Shown: piece by piece, positions 62,739 through 64,000 of the stretch
How positions within the stretch are numbered: the first letter of the stretch is position 1
Layout: every line of letters begins with the position of its first letter
NCBI RefSeq assembly: GCF_019754295.1
Contig: NZ_VIRV01000012.1
Span: 1-64,000, forward strand
Direction: 5' to 3'
Source: Sellimonas caecigallum
GTDB lineage: Bacteria > Bacillota > Clostridia > Lachnospirales > Lachnospiraceae
DNA: 64,000 nucleotides
Made by a program: the position numbers and the translations under genes
Notes under the pieces: generated by a model
Databases searched by the model: none
What the model was told of the DNA's origin: nothing
Seen by the model: the letters and a program-made list of their open reading frames with translations, nothing else

Positions 62739-64000
62739 ATGAAAACATGGATTCAAAACGGACATGTGTTGGATCCGCTGACTGGGACTGATAAGGTGTG
62801 CGATGTCCTGGTAAGCGGATCCAGGATCGAAAAAGTGGGAACAGACACAGAGATACACGATAGTCTGAAAGGACAGGAGGATGTGCAGAAGCTGGATGCA
62901 AAAGGATGCTATGTCATGCCAGGATTTATTGATCTGCACGTGCATCTCAGAGACCCGGGACTGACATATAAGGAAACGCTGAAGACAGGAGGGGAGGCAG
63001 CAGCCAGAGGCGGAGTGACGACGATGTGTGCTATGCCGAACACGAAACCTGTCATTGACACGAAAGAAAAGGTGGAAGAGGTACACAGGAGGGCAAAGGA
63101 AGAATCGCCTGTGCACATCATCCAGCTTGGAGCTATCACAGTAGGGGAAGAAGGAAAAGAACTGGCGGATCTGAAAGGTATGGCGGAGGCTGGATGCATC
63201 GCGGTTTCCGAGGATGGAAAATCCGTCATGGGATCTGCTATCTACCGGGAAGCGATGAAGCTTGCCGCAAAATATGGACTCAAAGTGTTTGCTCACTGTG
63301 AGGAGATCGACCTTCGGAAAGATCCGGACACCGGGGAAGACGGAGTCATGAACAAATGCAGCCGTTCGGAAGAACTTGGCCTTCCGGGAATTACCAATTC
63401 CGTGGAGGATATCATCACAGCAAGGGATATCTTTCTGGCAAAAGATACCGGAGTACACCTGCATCTATGCCACTGTTCCACGAAAGGAACCGTAGACCTG
63501 ATGCGGATGGCAAAAGAAGAAGGCATTTCTGTGACGGCAGAAGTCTGCCCGCATCATTTTACCTTGACGGCGGATGATATCACAGAGGACAATGGAAGAT
63601 TCAAGATGAATCCTCCGCTTCGGGAAACAAAAGATGTGGAAGCGCTGCGCCAGGGACTCAAAGAAGGGATCATGGATGCCATTTCCACTGACCATGCTCC
63701 GCACAGCGAGGAAGAAAAAAATGTTCCGATGAGAAAGGCTGCATTTGGCATTGTCGGACTTGAGACAAGTGCGTCTCTGACTTATACGGAACTTGTGGAA
63801 ACAGGGATACTCACGCCGATGCAGATGGCAGAGAGAATGAGTCTTGCGCCTGCCAAGATCCTCGGCTTTGATGACAAAGGTTCCGTTTCAGAAGGAAAGG
63901 CAGCAGACATTGTCGTGTTCGACCCGTCAAGGGAGTACGAGATCGACACAGATACCTTCCGGTCTATGGGAAAGAATACGCCATTTGACGGATGGAAAGT
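62739..64000 (+). CDS. pyrC: dihydroorotase (cut by the window end)
   Basis: The reading frame runs from ATG 62739 through the end without a stop, encoding 420 residues of a protein that is usually about 425-435 long. It is a class I amidohydrolase that closes carbamoyl aspartate to dihydroorotate in pyrimidine synthesis. Metal ligands are in DLHVHLRDPG (about 67-76), His of FAHCEE (about 188) and CHCSTKGT. DAISTDHAPHSEEEK carries the last metal-binding Asp. GAAAGGAAAG precedes the start. The last few residues lie beyond the window. Confidence 0.94.
   Translation, partial: MKTWIQNGHVLDPLTGTDKVCDVLVSGSRIEKVGTDTEIHDSLKGQEDVQKLDAKGCYVMPGFIDLHVHLRDPGLTYKETLKTGGEAAARGGVTTMCAMPNTKPVIDTKEKVEEVHRRAKEESPVHIIQLGAITVGEEGKELADLKGMAEAGCIAVSEDGKSVMGSAIYREAMKLAAKYGLKVFAHCEEIDLRKDPDTGEDGVMNKCSRSEELGLPGITNSVEDIITARDIFLAKDTGVHLHLCHCSTKGTVDLMRMAKEEGISVTAEVCPHHFTLTADDITEDNGRFKMNPPLRETKDVEALRQGLKEGIMDAISTDHAPHSEEEKNVPMRKAAFGIVGLETSASLTYTELVETGILTPMQMAERMSLAPAKILGFDDKGSVSEGKAADIVVFDPSREYEIDTDTFRSMGKNTPFDGWK

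Noticed and set aside
1-64000. CRISPR arrays, tRNA or rRNA genes, insertion sequences
   Set aside because: No regularly spaced direct repeats, cloverleaf sequences other than the tmRNA ends, rRNA segments or transposase genes were recognised.

Overview
The window reads as chromosomal DNA of a gut-type, spore-forming Firmicute of the Lachnospiraceae (Clostridium cluster XIVa). This rests on gene content: a small acid-soluble spore protein, DUF3793 with flavodoxin, AddAB recombinase, clostridial ChW repeats, CdaR-type and PadR regulators, a PurO-like IMP cyclohydrolase, and a one-piece tmRNA. I name no species. Most genes are on the + strand with good Shine-Dalgarno sites. Nothing looks like a large recent island. 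The only phage-like piece is a holin/amidase pair just downstream of ssrA.

Layout. 0-2.6 kb: a DUF2383 ferritin-like protein, then the last two steps of IMP synthesis as two separate genes (PurO-like cyclohydrolase and AICAR transformylase). 2.6-9.8 kb: a divergent HTH regulator, a 616-base intergenic region with tandem 10-bp repeats and a folded leader, a 1341-residue secreted transglutaminase/ChW protein, and a smaller wall-anchored protein. 9.9-12.6 kb: an iron-box-controlled DUF3793/flavodoxin operon on the - strand, and glmM. 12.7-20.9 kb: an alpha-galactoside operon (binding protein, two permeases, GH36 alpha-galactosidase, GH13 amylosucrase-like enzyme). Its divergent AraC regulator is interrupted by an in-frame TGA where Trp is expected.

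20.9-29.7 kb: a YitT membrane protein, enolase, secG, and the RNA quality-control cluster rnr-smpB-(80-aa ORF)-(esterase)-ssrA, followed by the holin/amidase pair. 29.8-37.4 kb: a very large GH78 rhamnosidase lipoprotein and a fruK-fruA-DeoR fructose operon. 37.4-42.7 kb: an orphan ABC ATPase with a PadR regulator and a small membrane protein, a putative minus-strand small transcript, then a secreted ComEC-like metallo-hydrolase with a two-component system. 42.8-54.3 kb: hisH-hisF, ung, an ArsR regulator, a TPR lipoprotein, hflX, addB-addA and a DUF1294 protein. 54.4-64 kb: a PadR/DUF1700-DUF4097/PspC envelope module, a spore SASP, a WecG/TagA-family glycosyltransferase, a CdaR regulator, the division/wall-remodelling operon ftsE-ftsX-pcsB-like-ctpA, and pyrC running off the end.

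How the parts fit. Envelope remodelling recurs: FtsEX-PcsB, CtpA, two ChW-repeat proteins, a wall-anchored partner and a PspC/PadR module. Plant glycan use is the second theme: alpha-galactosides, rhamnosides and fructose. The items most worth a second look are the nonsense codon in the alpha-galactoside regulator, the folded leader of the transglutaminase/ChW gene, the holin/ChW-amidase pair beside ssrA, the terminator whose 3' arm carries the Shine-Dalgarno of the spore gene, and the orphan minus-strand terminator near 39.2 kb.
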